64,000 bases of DNA, taken from Ignavibacteriota bacterium (lineage in GTDB: Bacteria > Bacteroidota > Ignavibacteria > Ignavibacteriales > Melioribacteraceae). Where the stretch lies: NCBI GenBank assembly GCA_016716225.1, contig JADJWT010000001.1:558001-622000 (forward strand). Direction: 5' to 3'. Below, in pieces: positions 23,401 to 32,808 of the stretch. The position numbers and the translations under genes are program-made. Every line of letters begins with the position of its first letter. Position 1 is the stretch's first letter. The notes beneath the pieces were generated by a model. That model was not told the DNA's origin. It saw only the letters and a program-made list of their open reading frames with translations, and did no database searches.

Positions 23401-23966
23401 TTATAAAGTTCGCGAGCTGCTTTGCTCAAATTTGGAAGATACTGTTCATTATCTGAGTTGTTAGATAATAATGAAACAACCCCGTTATCAACATACGCAA
23501 TATCAGATCGAATTTTTTCAGCAAGACTTCCTAGGAAATATGAGTTTATGACTTTACCATAATAAACTAAATCATTTTCTATTTTTTTTTGTCTTACAAT
23601 TACATTTCTATTTAATTCAAAAAATTGATTTAAGGAGTTAACATCAGTATAAACCTTAATGTTTGGCTTAATATGGAAATTATTTGATGAAATTTCATTT
23701 TTATTTTGTGCAGTAATTAGGAAATCAATCTCTGAATTTGTAAAAGAAAATTTCTCTTCTGAATAATTATTTTGAAAATCCGTATCAATATCATCAATTA
23801 CTTGTTGAAATGTGAAAATGAAATTATTTGCAGAATTAATTAAGTTTTTTGACTGTTGCTTGAGTAGGAATTCTTTGGTAAGCGTATGATAAATAAATGC
23901 CGAAGTGACAGAAACTAAAGTAATAATCGTAAATGTTAGAAGTAATAACTTTGCATTTATTTTCAT
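20478..23966 (-). CDS. Large membrane hybrid histidine kinase (HAMP-GAF-HK-multiple receivers)
   Basis: A 1162-aa kinase. TM1 (about 5-25), a periplasmic sensor of about 215 residues, and TM2 (about 240-262, IVTLIIVLSGISLTIVFLF) come first. A HAMP linker, a GAF domain (about 325-470) and a coiled coil lead to HisKA, with KSQFLANMSHELRTPQNS (His at about 532; note PQN for PLN). HATPase follows, with DNA/G boxes DSGPGIS and GTGLGLAICKK. Two receiver-like regions follow: the first (about 770-880) has VIILDVLLKNRNGW and the second (about 890-1010) FEPDLIMIDLLNK. The terminal receiver is canonical (LLDIMMPKMDG). It probably phosphorylates the neighbouring receiver proteins. Confidence 0.9.
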   Translation of the reverse strand: MKINAKLLLLTFTIITLVSVTSAFIYHTLTKEFLLKQQSKNLINSANNFIFTFQQVIDDIDTDFQNNYSEEKFSFTNSEIDFLITAQNKNEISSNNFHIKPNIKVYTDVNSLNQFFELNRNVIVRQKKIENDLVYYGKVINSYFLGSLAEKIRSDIAYVDNGVVSLLSNNSDNEQYLPNLSKAARELYNKSNFELLQEDVNNSDLFVTHYSPAAQNVLGNKLDFIIFSASDEASTFNKTMNIVTLIIVLSGISLTIVFLFLFTTRFRKQLDYISNSVAQIAKGKLDERVKIISKDEIGNLGSAFNNMLEEIKKRDDAEKEYTEFISLINKKPTLKEISEVTIEKIILSTGVDIGGIYLLENNLLSPLAIYGIPHFSDKEIHESNFYKRAIDNKEIIEIEFENNHPVVRTGLTELKINYLYILPISYNYEVIAILELASVNKPQNDVKQYYEKIKDQLSIGIANGKAFSKLQNLVDELQQLNNAYQKQNIEITEKNNELLELHNKFKKNAEELEIQKEKAIESAKLKSQFLANMSHELRTPQNSILGLTELILKDTNTDSKTKERLNVVLRNGKKLLNLVENILEFSKLESGNIIVTESEILLSEFISEVKSFISPIFLEREISFNITVPNDYDYLLKSDIKKIEQIIYNLVGNAAKFTKEGFVNLKIKIVDKELIIEVEDSGPGISYEDRKIIFEEFRQADASLNRKYSGTGLGLAICKKYTNILHGEIDVISELAKGSTFTVSLPNVVKDIFATQLDIREIQNKKIFKAVIISDGEDSIKLIGDYLKSNNVIVEIPNVDEFNIISIEESLPNVIILDVLLKNRNGWQILQKLKENKFTSKIPIVIINMDQEANCGIGFNIYEFCNNDFTRLNIINIIENIENKQSIKFRKILFVTDEIKFNILEDELISDELKIFHSNDHHSICDQIKKFEPDLIMIDLLNKKFDSFLLLNEIQEDIYSKNIPVISFIQNLNNEKEIQEINNKLFETTLIAQHHPLDVLKIIKDRIELIDSTVFQSNKNEKIESKLISENNSHKNYNGSYSILIVDDDKDARFTIGEIVKSLGYNPIFATDGFECLEILNNEKPDIVLLDIMMPKMDGFQTIKKIRNNSITKSLKVFALTAYAMLTDREIIEKNGFNGLFTKPINTGQLEKRLKNIFKLIA

Positions 23967-24011
23967 TTTAAAATTTATTTACATGAATATAGGAGCTATT
24001 AATAAAAATTT

Positions 24012-24038
24012 ACCCAGTTGCGAATTTCACAACTGGGT
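24012..24038 (-). terminator. Terminator of the pilus operon
   Basis: ACCCAGTTG pairs perfectly with CAACTGGGT around a 9-base loop. On the minus strand it is followed by AAATTTTTATT. It lies 25 bases after the secretin stop and before the hybrid kinase start, separating the pilus operon from the kinase genes. Confidence 0.8.
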
Positions 24039-24062
24039 AATAATTTTTCTCAATATCAATTT

Positions 24063-25325
24063 TTAGTTACTTAATTTATTTTCATTTTTATCATCTTCAT
24101 TTCTAAAAGCTTTAACTTTATATTTCTTAAGATACTCATGATCTTCAACAATTTCTCTTTCCATAACATTCATTTTCTTTTGTGCAACTCTATCTTTTAA
24201 TGTTGGCACTAACTCAACTTGGAGAACAATTATAACTTCTTTTTTATTTACTGTCAATTTGTCATAACCGGTTAAATATCTAATTCCAAAAACCCACCAT
24301 GGCAAATCTTTTAGTATTGGAATTCCTTGTCTAACATTAACTTCTTCATTGATGAATAATCCGCCAATAACTTTTTCTTCACCATGTAACATCATCAAAT
24401 CAGTAACAACTAAAGTTTTCTTTATTTCAGTTGTAATTTCACCGGGTATAGCGGAACTTCTTTCAGCACTAACTTTTAGTAATATATAATCTTGGTCTTC
24501 TTCAGTATAGATAAATGGCGTAACTTCAATTATTGTACCTGTAGAGAAAAACACGTCAATTATATTTCCAGCAAAGTCTTTTTGTTTGATAGAAATATCA
24601 GAACCAATTTGAATTTTCCCTTTCATTTTATCTCGAACAGTTACTTTTGGTCGTGCAATTACTTCACCTAAATTTTCCGATTCGAAAAATTTAAAAACGC
24701 CTTCAACGGTTCCGGACCAATCACCGGATTGAAATTCATGTAAGCCATTTATTAAATATTCTGGTGGAAGATCAGTGCTGCTACTACTGCTGCTATTTTC
24801 ATTTTTAACAGTTTCTGTGAATGATCTTAAATTACTTCCCAAAGCAACTCCAGAACTGGACATTAACCATTCCCAATTTATACCTCTTTCTCTAAACTCA
24901 TTAACATCTGCTTCAAAAAATATTGCAGATATTTTAACTTCTCGAGAATTTAATGAAGCATAATTATCTTCCGTTAAATTCTTGGCTTCAGTAATTTTTT
25001 TTGAAATTAGGATTACACTTTCTTTTTCTTCAAATTGAAGGCTATTATATTGAACAATAATAATTAATGCTTTCATGTAAGGAAGATTTTTTATTTCAAT
25101 GCCTATTGGTGAAGCTAAACCAGCAGTACTTACTATTTTTTTACCGGTCTTTCTTTCACTTATTTGACTTAAAATTTCAATAGCCTTATCAAAACTTGTA
25201 TACTCAGAAATTGAAACTAGTTCATCCGGATTTACAAATTCGCTAAGAGTTTTTTCTAATTCTCTCTGACCAAAGATTGGTAAAGAAATTAAAAATGCAG
25301 TTATGAATAATATTAGCTTTTTCAT
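24063..25325 (-). CDS. PilQ/GspD-like secretin
   Basis: A 420-aa outer-membrane secretin. The start at 25325 gives a clean signal peptide, MKKLILFITAFLISLPIFGQ; the upstream in-frame Met at 25364 would overlap the PilO-like gene. A short N-domain (about 25-110) precedes the secretin core (about 125-390), with the hallmarks VIARPKVTVRDKMKG, GTIIEVTPFI and EKVIGGLFINEEVNVRQGIPILKDLPW. It is shorter than proteobacterial PilQ (about 700 aa) because AMIN and most N-domains are missing. It forms the pore for the pilus or pseudopilus. Last gene of the operon, one base after the preceding stop. Confidence 0.88.
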   Translation of the reverse strand: MKKLILFITAFLISLPIFGQRELEKTLSEFVNPDELVSISEYTSFDKAIEILSQISERKTGKKIVSTAGLASPIGIEIKNLPYMKALIIIVQYNSLQFEEKESVILISKKITEAKNLTEDNYASLNSREVKISAIFFEADVNEFRERGINWEWLMSSSGVALGSNLRSFTETVKNENSSSSSSTDLPPEYLINGLHEFQSGDWSGTVEGVFKFFESENLGEVIARPKVTVRDKMKGKIQIGSDISIKQKDFAGNIIDVFFSTGTIIEVTPFIYTEEDQDYILLKVSAERSSAIPGEITTEIKKTLVVTDLMMLHGEEKVIGGLFINEEVNVRQGIPILKDLPWWVFGIRYLTGYDKLTVNKKEVIIVLQVELVPTLKDRVAQKKMNVMEREIVEDHEYLKKYKVKAFRNEDDKNENKLSN

Positions 25326-25326
25326 T

Positions 25327-26232
25327 TTATTTTCTCGTATTTTTTTTGTCTTTTTCTTGATCATTTTGTTCGAGAGTTAAGGTAATATTTTCTATAACTC
25401 CGCCTTTATTCAAAATAAAATTAACTTCATTTGATGTATAATCTATTTTGGTTAAATACCCAAGATACACTTTATCGCCTTCCCATAATAAGTGTGTAGT
25501 TCCAGAAGCGTCAGCCAGATAAGCTCCATCCGGTATCAATGCTAATAATTGTGCAGTTTGAACATCAAGCAATCCTTCCGAGTTCGGCGGAATTTCTTCT
25601 CTTATCAAAGGATAAAAAATATTATATAGAGGATTGGGTTCTAATTTGTTTTCAGCATAATTTGCTGAAGCAAACATATCATTATCTGAATAATAAACCA
25701 TAGCTTCTAAAGAATAAGTTACTAAATAGTGTGGTATTTCATCTTTATCAACTTCAACAAAGTTCGTCAAATTTCCTTTTGTAATTTTTTTAAGTTCTTT
25801 ACTTTGTTCAATTGAATAAACTAATTTGAACAAATCATTGAATTCGGCAATTCCTTTCAAAACATAATTATGTGTTGAAAAACTTCCTTGCTCACCGGAA
25901 CTGATATATTCAACATTCACATGAGAATTTTCCGTAAAATCAGCACTCACATCATTAACAAATTGAAAAAAACTTGATTGTGCAATTTTAGTTGGAATAA
26001 CATATTTTCTTAAAGATAAAATTGAATCCATTTCTTCAACTTTTAATTTCAAATCTGTAAGTTGCATTTCTAATTCTTCAGTATTCTGTGCATTGATTTT
26101 TAAATCTTTCAATTGCTTTTCATTTTCTTCAATTTCATTGCCTTGAAAGTAATATGTATATGCACTGCCGGTAATTGCAATAATTGCAAATATTGCAACA
26201 AGTAATAATGTGCTAAATGTTTTACGGTTCAT
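25327..26232 (-). CDS. PilO-like / PilP-like fusion protein
   Basis: A 301-aa inner-membrane protein. One N-terminal helix (about 7-27, TLLLVAIFAIIAITGSA), a coiled coil (about 30-75) and a periplasmic ferredoxin-like PilO domain (about 85-180) come first. The tail (about 215-290) ends GTTHLLWEGDKVYLGYLTKI then NEVNFILNKGGVIENITLTL, the short beta domain pattern of PilP, which normally contacts the secretin. So PilO and PilP functions seem joined in one chain. It overlaps the PilM/N-like gene by 11 bp. Confidence 0.72.
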   Translation of the reverse strand: MNRKTFSTLLLVAIFAIIAITGSAYTYYFQGNEIEENEKQLKDLKINAQNTEELEMQLTDLKLKVEEMDSILSLRKYVIPTKIAQSSFFQFVNDVSADFTENSHVNVEYISSGEQGSFSTHNYVLKGIAEFNDLFKLVYSIEQSKELKKITKGNLTNFVEVDKDEIPHYLVTYSLEAMVYYSDNDMFASANYAENKLEPNPLYNIFYPLIREEIPPNSEGLLDVQTAQLLALIPDGAYLADASGTTHLLWEGDKVYLGYLTKIDYTSNEVNFILNKGGVIENITLTLEQNDQEKDKKNTRK

Positions 26233-27787
26233 TTTTTTCTGCTCCGACGTTACTATTAATATTAAATTTTAATGTGTACGCGTAAGATTTTGCTTCACGA
26301 AGTGGTTCATATGTTACAGTATTTAACAATGATGAATTGTTTGCATCTGCAAATTCTGTTAGAACACTTCTATTTAGTGTATAACCCTTTATTGCAACTG
26401 TTTGATCTACATTTGTTTCTAGTCCAGCAATCCAAAAATTTCTTCTTCGTTCCATAAAATCAGAAACATTTGTAAGCATATTTCCCCAAATTTCTGTTCC
26501 TGCCGTAGCTGAATCTAACAAAGATTGGGTTTCATCAAATTTGCTTATTTTAGTTGTTAACTGATCCATTTCAGCAATTATTAATTCGTTTTGAGCTTTT
26601 AGTTTTTTAAGTCTATTTATTTCTAATTTTTGTTCGGCAATTTTTTTGTTATTCTCTAATGTTTCAAATGTGAAGAAGAATGTTGCCGCAAACAATAATG
26701 GGAACACTAAAAGTGCATGCCAGCCAAATTGAATTGCTTTTTGATTCTCAACTATATATTTCGGAAGGAAATTTATTCCGGCTTGCTTATTACCTTTTGT
26801 TTCAAAAAATTCAATTCCCGCTGCTAAAGGAAATGCGAATGCTGCTAAATTTTCATTCTGCTCTTCATTTAGTGAAGATGTGTCTAAATTTTCAAATTTT
26901 AGTTCAGTTACATTTGCTTCCGGGAATGTTCCATAAAAAGATAATACAAGATTTTCCGATTTATCTTCGCCGCAAAGAATAACATTGTCTAATCTTGGAA
27001 TACCACCATTCTCCATTTCAAGAAGAATTTTCGAAAAATATACATCATACGTATGAATATTTTGTGTACCAATATCTAATGAAGAGCCAATGTGATGAAG
27101 TTTACTTCCTTTTAAGAAAATGAGTTTACTTGATTCGTGACCAGTATTTATTATAAGTGTAAAATCTTCTTCAAAAAATTTATTTGTTTTTATTACATAA
27201 TTTGCAAGTGCAGTTTCTGAATTTTTAATTGTAGTTATTTTATAAAATCTTCTTCCGTTATGAGCAGCCCAAGCATTAATAAAATTTACACTTGGATTAT
27301 CTTCACGTAAAAATACACTGTGTAAAGTGTTATCATCAATTTTAATATAATCAATTGAATCTGCAGCAACTGTTATATTTTTTTGTTTTGCAATATCTCC
27401 AATAATTGCATTGATTGTTTTCTGCTTATTATTAGAAATATTTCCGGTAAAAATATGGTGGTTTACAATTGGATCTGTAACAACTGAAACAAATTCAGAA
27501 TTTTTTAGTTCTTCCGAATTAAAATAATTTGCTACAAAGCTCACATCATTTTTATCAACAGCTGCTAATTTTCCACCACTTTCATTCAAGCTATCAAAGG
27601 AAATATCTGAATCACCACTTTTAATTATCTGAAGTTCATTATTGTTTCCAAGTGGATCTTTAAAATCATGACCACCGGACATAATCATGGAAAAAGTTTT
27701 TTTAACTTTTATTTTGTCTTTTTCCTTAGAAAGAACTACAATCTTGGTATCATTTCCCTCTGAAGAGACACATACAATTGGTTTCAT
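26222..27787 (-). CDS. PilM-PilN-like fusion protein
   Basis: A 521-aa protein. The first ~340 residues resemble the actin-like PilM fold in layout, with a SLNESGG region and FTLIINTGHESSKLIFLKGS, then HHIGSSLDIGTQ, though the nucleotide motifs are degenerate. A membrane helix (about 362-380, ALLVFPLLFAATFFFTFE) is followed by a coiled coil (EQKLEINRLKKLKAQNEL) and a periplasmic PilN-like domain ending YTLKFNINS. In most type IV pilus systems these are separate proteins joined non-covalently. Position between PilT and PilO genes supports the assignment. Confidence 0.7.
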   Translation of the reverse strand: MKPIVCVSSEGNDTKIVVLSKEKDKIKVKKTFSMIMSGGHDFKDPLGNNNELQIIKSGDSDISFDSLNESGGKLAAVDKNDVSFVANYFNSEELKNSEFVSVVTDPIVNHHIFTGNISNNKQKTINAIIGDIAKQKNITVAADSIDYIKIDDNTLHSVFLREDNPSVNFINAWAAHNGRRFYKITTIKNSETALANYVIKTNKFFEEDFTLIINTGHESSKLIFLKGSKLHHIGSSLDIGTQNIHTYDVYFSKILLEMENGGIPRLDNVILCGEDKSENLVLSFYGTFPEANVTELKFENLDTSSLNEEQNENLAAFAFPLAAGIEFFETKGNKQAGINFLPKYIVENQKAIQFGWHALLVFPLLFAATFFFTFETLENNKKIAEQKLEINRLKKLKAQNELIIAEMDQLTTKISKFDETQSLLDSATAGTEIWGNMLTNVSDFMERRRNFWIAGLETNVDQTVAIKGYTLNRSVLTEFADANNSSLLNTVTYEPLREAKSYAYTLKFNINSNVGAEKNEP

Positions 27788-27790
27788 AAT

Positions 27791-29017
27791 TTATACCGCT
27801 TTAAATAATTGTTGCATTCTTGTTTTGTTATTTGCAAATGCTATCATATTTTCTTTAGAAATTTTTCTTTGCTGATATAATCGCATTAAATCTTGTTCCA
27901 TTGTAATCATTCCAAGATTTCCACCTTGGTTCATCATCATATAAATTTCACTTGTATTATTATTTTTGATAGCTGCTTTTACACTTGGTGTAACTATTAG
28001 TATTTCTTTTGCAAGAACTAACTTTCCTTCTAAACCTGGAATTAATTTTTGAGATACCACAGAAACTAAAACGTCTGCAAGTCTCATTCTTACTCTTTCT
28101 TGCTCAACCGGATTTACTTCAGCTATAATTCTATCAATTGATTCAATTGCTGAAGAAGTGTGTAATGTTGAAAAAACTTTGTGTCCTGTATCGGCAACTT
28201 CAAGCGCAGCAAGTATTGTATCTGGATCTCTCATTTCACCAATAATTATAATGTCCGGGTCTTGTCTTAATGCTTGAGTAACTCCATCTTTAAATGAAAG
28301 TACATCTCTTCCAACTTCTCTATGTTTTATAATACATTGATTCGATGCGTGAACAAATTCTATTGGTGATGCAATTGTGATAATTTGACATGGAGTTCCT
28401 TGATTATGCATGTCTATTAGAGCATCAAGTGTTGTTGATTTTCCGGAACCTGTAATTCCGGTAATAAGTGAAAGTCCAAATTTTATATAGTTTATGCTCA
28501 TTGCTTGCAAAGCATATGGATGAAATTCATAACTTTGAATTGTTCTTAATTTGCTTGAGATGGAACGCATGTTCAATGTTAAACTATCTAAATCATAATA
28601 TGCATCGGCTCTAAACCTTACGTTAACATTTTCTTTAATATATCTGAATGAATAACTAAAATCGAGATTTCTGTTAACCATTAAATGACGATGTTGATTT
28701 TTATTTAGAAATGCAGCAATAAGTAATGTAGCTTCATCAATCTTAAGATTTGGTAAATCTTTAATACGCTGTTTAATTCCTTGTATTCTGAACCAAATAT
28801 AATTTCCTGAGCCAGGACCACCTATTTCAATATCTGATGCGCCTCTATCAACCATTACTGTTAAGATGTGATTGATAAGTTTGATTAGTAGATCTTTATC
28901 CTTAATACTTAATTCTTGAGATTTCTCAATAATATAATTGGTTCTATCAAGTCCAATGTAAGCATCCGGAATTGATTTAGCGAATTTCGATAATATTTCT
29001 AATGCGTGATTTATCAT
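27791..29017 (-). CDS. pilT: PilT-like retraction ATPase
   Basis: A 408-aa secretion ATPase of the PilT/PilU class. The N-terminal PAS-like domain contains DRGASDIEIGGPGSG. The ATPase core has Walker A TGITGSGKSTT (about 188-198), the Asp box, Walker B DPDIIIIGEMRD (about 253-264) and the His box STLHTSSAIESIDR. No zinc-binding CxxC tetrad is present, which separates it from PilB. It would drive pilus retraction, arguing for dynamic pili rather than a simple secretion pseudopilus. Confidence 0.88.
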   Translation of the reverse strand: MINHALEILSKFAKSIPDAYIGLDRTNYIIEKSQELSIKDKDLLIKLINHILTVMVDRGASDIEIGGPGSGNYIWFRIQGIKQRIKDLPNLKIDEATLLIAAFLNKNQHRHLMVNRNLDFSYSFRYIKENVNVRFRADAYYDLDSLTLNMRSISSKLRTIQSYEFHPYALQAMSINYIKFGLSLITGITGSGKSTTLDALIDMHNQGTPCQIITIASPIEFVHASNQCIIKHREVGRDVLSFKDGVTQALRQDPDIIIIGEMRDPDTILAALEVADTGHKVFSTLHTSSAIESIDRIIAEVNPVEQERVRMRLADVLVSVVSQKLIPGLEGKLVLAKEILIVTPSVKAAIKNNNTSEIYMMMNQGGNLGMITMEQDLMRLYQQRKISKENMIAFANNKTRMQQLFKAV

Positions 29018-29037
29018 TTCATTTCTTGATTATTAAC

Positions 29038-30828
29038 TTATTCTTCCATTGTTGCTGCTATTACTTCTTTTATTGATGTTAGTCCTAACTTTACTTTTTC
29101 AAAACCATTTTCTCTTAAGTTAAAAGTACCGTCTTTTTTTGCTTGAACTCTAATTGCTTCTTCATCAACTTCATTACCGGATCTAACAATTATTTCTCTA
29201 ATTTCTTTTGTAAAATAAAGTGCTTCATGGATTGCTAACCTTCCTTTGTAACCAGATTTATTGCACTTTTCACAACCTACAGCTTCATACACATCATAAT
29301 TCTTCCATTCTTCAATTTTTAATCCATGCGATTCTAATTCAGCTTCATCAAGTTCTGATACTTTTCTTTTGCAGTTTTCACATAATCTTCTAATTAATCT
29401 CTGAGCTACGATTATATTAATTGCATAAGCAATTAAGAAAGGTTCAACACCCATTTTAAATAATCTCGCTACGGCGCTTGGTGCATCGTTTGTATGCAAA
29501 GTTGAAAAAGTTAAGTGACCAGTATTCGCAAGTTTGATTGCGGTTTCCGCAGTTTCTTTATCTCTCATTTCACCAACTAGAACAATATCCGGGTCATGAC
29601 GAAGTATTGCCCTAATAGCTTGCTCAAAATTCATTTTGTGACCAATTTTTAATTGGCGTGCTCCTTCAATAACATATTCCACCGGATCTTCAACTGTTAG
29701 AACATTTACTGTAGGATTTATTACTTGATATAAAGCTGCAATTAGTGTTGTACTTTTACCACTTCCCGTAGGACCAGTTAAAATTACCATTCCTTGCGGT
29801 TGTTTAATTGCTTTTTCAAATGCCTTCTTGGCATAATTTACTAATCCAAGTTTGCTCAAATCTTTGATAACATTTCTGTCATCTAAAATTCTTATTACAA
29901 TACTTTCAAATTTACTTTTTAATTCAGTTCCAACCATTGGTAAAACTGAAACTCTATAACGAATAACTACATTATCTATTTGTCTTTGAATAAATCCGTC
30001 TTGTGCACGTTCTCTTTCAAATCTATCCAAACCTTTAGCACGGTCTTTTACAACTGCCATTACGGCTTCTGGTAATGTATTATCTTGCGTATACCAAAGC
30101 TGTAATTTTCCGTCGGTTCTAAAATGTATTTCTGTTTTTTTTCCACTTTTAGGAAAAATATGAATATCACTTACTCCTCTTCTAACTCCTTCAACCAAAG
30201 CAGCTTCAACTAAGTTTACTAACGCACTTTTGTTAATTTCGGAATCAAGCTGTTCTTCAGAAACTGAACTTTCATCAACATCTACATGCATAACTTCGTC
30301 AGAAGATTCGATCATCTGAAGAAATTCATTTTCGCGAGGGACTAATAAATCAGAGAGTTTTTCATAATCTTTTTTCTTTATGAAATTAAGTTCATATTTT
30401 TTTGCTTTAAGATTATATGCAATTTTTGTGAGAGATCTATCTGTTGGATCTATTGCTGCAAGAATGAGTTTGTCTCTTATTCTATCATCAAATTTATAAG
30501 GTAGAACTTTGTGTTCAAGTAGTTGAGTTTTAACTTCCTCACCAGCATCTTCTAATATTTTCTGCATTTCCGTTATGTGCGTTTCGGTATATTCAAGAGG
30601 ATTAAATATTATTTCTTTGAACGCATAAAGGATTGCAATTTCTCTAAAAACTACATCATGATCAAATCCAAATTCTTGAACTAAGATTTGTCCTAAATTT
30701 CTCTTAGCATTTCCATATTCTTTATCTTTTATCTGAAGAGCTTTTTCAAGAATATCTAAATCGATTATCCCTTTCTTTAGTAAAAGGTAACCAATTTTAT
30801 CCGTCATTTCTAATTTTTCTTCAACCAT
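29038..30828 (-). CDS. pilB: PilB/GspE-type assembly ATPase
   Basis: A 596-aa ATPase. The N-terminal GspE N1-type domain (about 8-165) begins TDKIGYLLLKKGIID. The core has Walker A LTGPTGSGKSTT (about 350-361), Asp box VEDPVEY, Walker B DPDIVLVGEMRDKETAE and His box STLHTNDAPSAVARL. The zinc motif is CENCKRK then CEKCNKSGYKGR. Full length and all motifs present. It powers pilin polymerisation. An internal Met at residue 8 (MTDKIGYLLL) is an alternative start; there is no strong ribosome-binding site before either. Confidence 0.92.
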   Translation of the reverse strand: MVEEKLEMTDKIGYLLLKKGIIDLDILEKALQIKDKEYGNAKRNLGQILVQEFGFDHDVVFREIAILYAFKEIIFNPLEYTETHITEMQKILEDAGEEVKTQLLEHKVLPYKFDDRIRDKLILAAIDPTDRSLTKIAYNLKAKKYELNFIKKKDYEKLSDLLVPRENEFLQMIESSDEVMHVDVDESSVSEEQLDSEINKSALVNLVEAALVEGVRRGVSDIHIFPKSGKKTEIHFRTDGKLQLWYTQDNTLPEAVMAVVKDRAKGLDRFERERAQDGFIQRQIDNVVIRYRVSVLPMVGTELKSKFESIVIRILDDRNVIKDLSKLGLVNYAKKAFEKAIKQPQGMVILTGPTGSGKSTTLIAALYQVINPTVNVLTVEDPVEYVIEGARQLKIGHKMNFEQAIRAILRHDPDIVLVGEMRDKETAETAIKLANTGHLTFSTLHTNDAPSAVARLFKMGVEPFLIAYAINIIVAQRLIRRLCENCKRKVSELDEAELESHGLKIEEWKNYDVYEAVGCEKCNKSGYKGRLAIHEALYFTKEIREIIVRSGNEVDEEAIRVQAKKDGTFNLRENGFEKVKLGLTSIKEVIAATMEE

Positions 30829-30852
30829 CTCAGCTCATCAACTTTCAATTAA

Positions 30853-32193
30853 TTACATTGTTGGTGGTTTAGGACTAATTGTTGCCGTTTCTGCCGAAAC
30901 TAAAGTTAAGCCTATCATAACAATCATTATTATCATTGCTATAAATACTTGAATCATTTCAATTACATTTTTTAACCTAAACACTGTTTCGCTTTCATAA
31001 TAATTAGCTAACTGCTTTGCAGTATTTTTAATTGTTCCGGTTTCTTCCCCGGAGTGAAATCTTGATATTGCAGTTGGAGTAAAAATGCCGCTCGCTTCTA
31101 ATGCGTCCGTAAGTCCGATACCTTTACTTACCATCAGTGGAATCGAGACATTTTTAATTTGACTTTCGAAGTATCTATTTCCAGTAGCTTCCGCTGCAAT
31201 TCTAATTGGTTCTATACTATCTGCAGAACCAGTATATAAAGTGTAAAATACACGGCAAAATACTTCAATATTTGTTTTATGAATTAAAGAGCCCATTATT
31301 GGAATTTTCAGCATATATTTATCTAAAAAGAATTTTCCCTTTTCTGTTTTTGAAAATCTCCAAAGTGCTATTGGCGGACCTAAAATTATTATTGTTAGTA
31401 AAATTGGATTTGATAAAATGAAATCGCTAAAATCTAAAGTAGCTGCTGTCATTGGAGGAAGTGGAATATCAAACTTTAAAAACAATTTTGCTGTTTCCGG
31501 AAAAATATAGCCAACGTAAAATAGCACAGCAATAAAAAGAATAAATAAAGTAATCATTGGTGTTATAAGTGCGCTTCGTAAGTTTTTCTTAAATTCTTGT
31601 TGACGTTCAAGAAATTTTGCAGTAGCACGATAAATCTCTGTCATGTTACCACTTTTTGATGCTAACCCAAGCATATAGGCAGTAAATTTCCCAAAAACTC
31701 CTTCATACTTTAAGTAAACGGCTTCACTATCAGCACCTTTTTTAAGCTCATTGTTTATTTGCTTCAAAGTTTCTCTTAAGGTTTTATTTTCAAGATCATT
31801 TTGTAGCAAAGTCATAATTTCGCTGTATGGCAATTTTTGATCTAATAACTCTGCACTAATTTTTACAAATGAAACAATCTCCTGTGCCGGAGGTTTCATA
31901 TTCATTTCAAAAAGTTTTTTATTTACAGAAATTACTTGATATCCAAGTTTTGACAAAGCTTGAGTTACTTCATCTTTATTAAATGCTTTTTGTTCACCGG
32001 TAAAAGGTTTTTCACTTCCTTTTCTTACTTTAAAAATAAAAGTGGATTTTTTCTCAATTGATTTAGTTTTTAATCCATGTTTTTCAGCAAGTTCTTGAAT
32101 TTTCTTTTTGCCCGCGTTAAATGTTGCGGCACTTATCGTTCCTGAAATTGCTTGACCATTTGCTTTTACTGCATTAAAACGTAATTCTATCAT
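30853..32193 (-). CDS. pilC: PilC/GspF-type inner-membrane platform protein
   Basis: A 446-aa protein. After ~110 N-terminal residues come two T2SSF repeats (about 115-240 and 315-440). Membrane helices are at about 220-240 (LFILFIAVLFYVGYIFPE), 265-285 and 415-435 (QVFIAMIIMIVMIGLTLVS). Family signatures include FTAYMLGLASKSGNM and FHSGEETGTIKNTAKQLANYYE. It couples the assembly ATPase to pilin extraction. It is the first gene after the two pilins, separated from them by a hairpin at 32225-32259. Confidence 0.9.
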   Translation of the reverse strand: MIELRFNAVKANGQAISGTISAATFNAGKKKIQELAEKHGLKTKSIEKKSTFIFKVRKGSEKPFTGEQKAFNKDEVTQALSKLGYQVISVNKKLFEMNMKPPAQEIVSFVKISAELLDQKLPYSEIMTLLQNDLENKTLRETLKQINNELKKGADSEAVYLKYEGVFGKFTAYMLGLASKSGNMTEIYRATAKFLERQQEFKKNLRSALITPMITLFILFIAVLFYVGYIFPETAKLFLKFDIPLPPMTAATLDFSDFILSNPILLTIIILGPPIALWRFSKTEKGKFFLDKYMLKIPIMGSLIHKTNIEVFCRVFYTLYTGSADSIEPIRIAAEATGNRYFESQIKNVSIPLMVSKGIGLTDALEASGIFTPTAISRFHSGEETGTIKNTAKQLANYYESETVFRLKNVIEMIQVFIAMIIMIVMIGLTLVSAETATISPKPPTM

Positions 32194-32224
32194 ATAATTT
32201 CTTTTTAATTATTTTTAATAAAGA

Positions 32225-32259
32225 AGGCTAATAAAACTTCTCATTTGTCCTATTAGCCT
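32225..32259 (-). terminator. Intra-operon hairpin between pilin and PilC genes
   Basis: AGGCTAATA pairs with TATTAGCCT across a 17-base loop; a T-rich stretch follows on the minus strand. It stands 50 bases after the pilin stop. A partial terminator here would let pilin be made in excess over the assembly machinery, an arrangement common in pilin operons. Confidence 0.6.
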
Positions 32260-32311
32260 CAAAAAAGAACTACAAATAACAATACTAAAATCGAAAATTG
32301 TTATAAAAAGT

Positions 32312-32707
32312 TTAGTTATCAATTGTTGTTGATGTAATTGAATTTCTATCAATTATCATAGTAACTTGAACAGAATCCGATTCATTGTTACCTATTTCGG
32401 TACCCACACCAACTAAAGTTACAGATTGAGCTCCAACTGTTTCAGTATATGAACCATTTGCTGTAACTTTAAGTGTTGGAGGAATTTCCCAACCATCACC
32501 ACCATTAAAGGTGTTTCCGCCACCGCCCATTGCAACTGGTTTTCTGTAAAATTGTTGTGCCATTGCTGCTAATGTTGTTAGATCTGCAATTACTGCATCT
32601 CTATTTGCGTTCATGCTGCTAGCTGTAAAAACGTTTATTCCTACAACTACTGCAATACCTACGATGATAACACCTAGAACGATTAATAATAACTGCTGTT
32701 GACCCAT
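32312..32707 (-). CDS. Pilin-like protein 1 (MGQQQ leader)
   Basis: A 131-aa pilin-like protein. It begins MGQQQLLLIVLGVIIVGIAV, a two-residue potential leader ending in Gly followed by a ~24-residue hydrophobic helix. There is none of the GFTLIE box or Glu5 of class IV pilins. After the helix come ANRDAVIADLTTLAAMAQQFYRKP, a glycine-rich loop and a small beta domain, as in short pilins. Its paralogue lies just upstream. The G-QQQ junction looks like a minimal prepilin-peptidase site, but no peptidase gene is present in the operon. A CRP-like palindrome lies at 32809-32824. Confidence 0.8.
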   Translation of the reverse strand: MGQQQLLLIVLGVIIVGIAVVVGINVFTASSMNANRDAVIADLTTLAAMAQQFYRKPVAMGGGGNTFNGGDGWEIPPTLKVTANGSYTETVGAQSVTLVGVGTEIGNNESDSVQVTMIIDRNSITSTTIDN

Positions 32708-32808
32708 TTTTTTAACTCCTTTTGTTTGTTAATGGTTTTATTTTGAATGTTGGTTAATGATTAGAAATTATTATGCCAAGTGCAAAACCGTTAAAATTTC
32801 AACAAAAA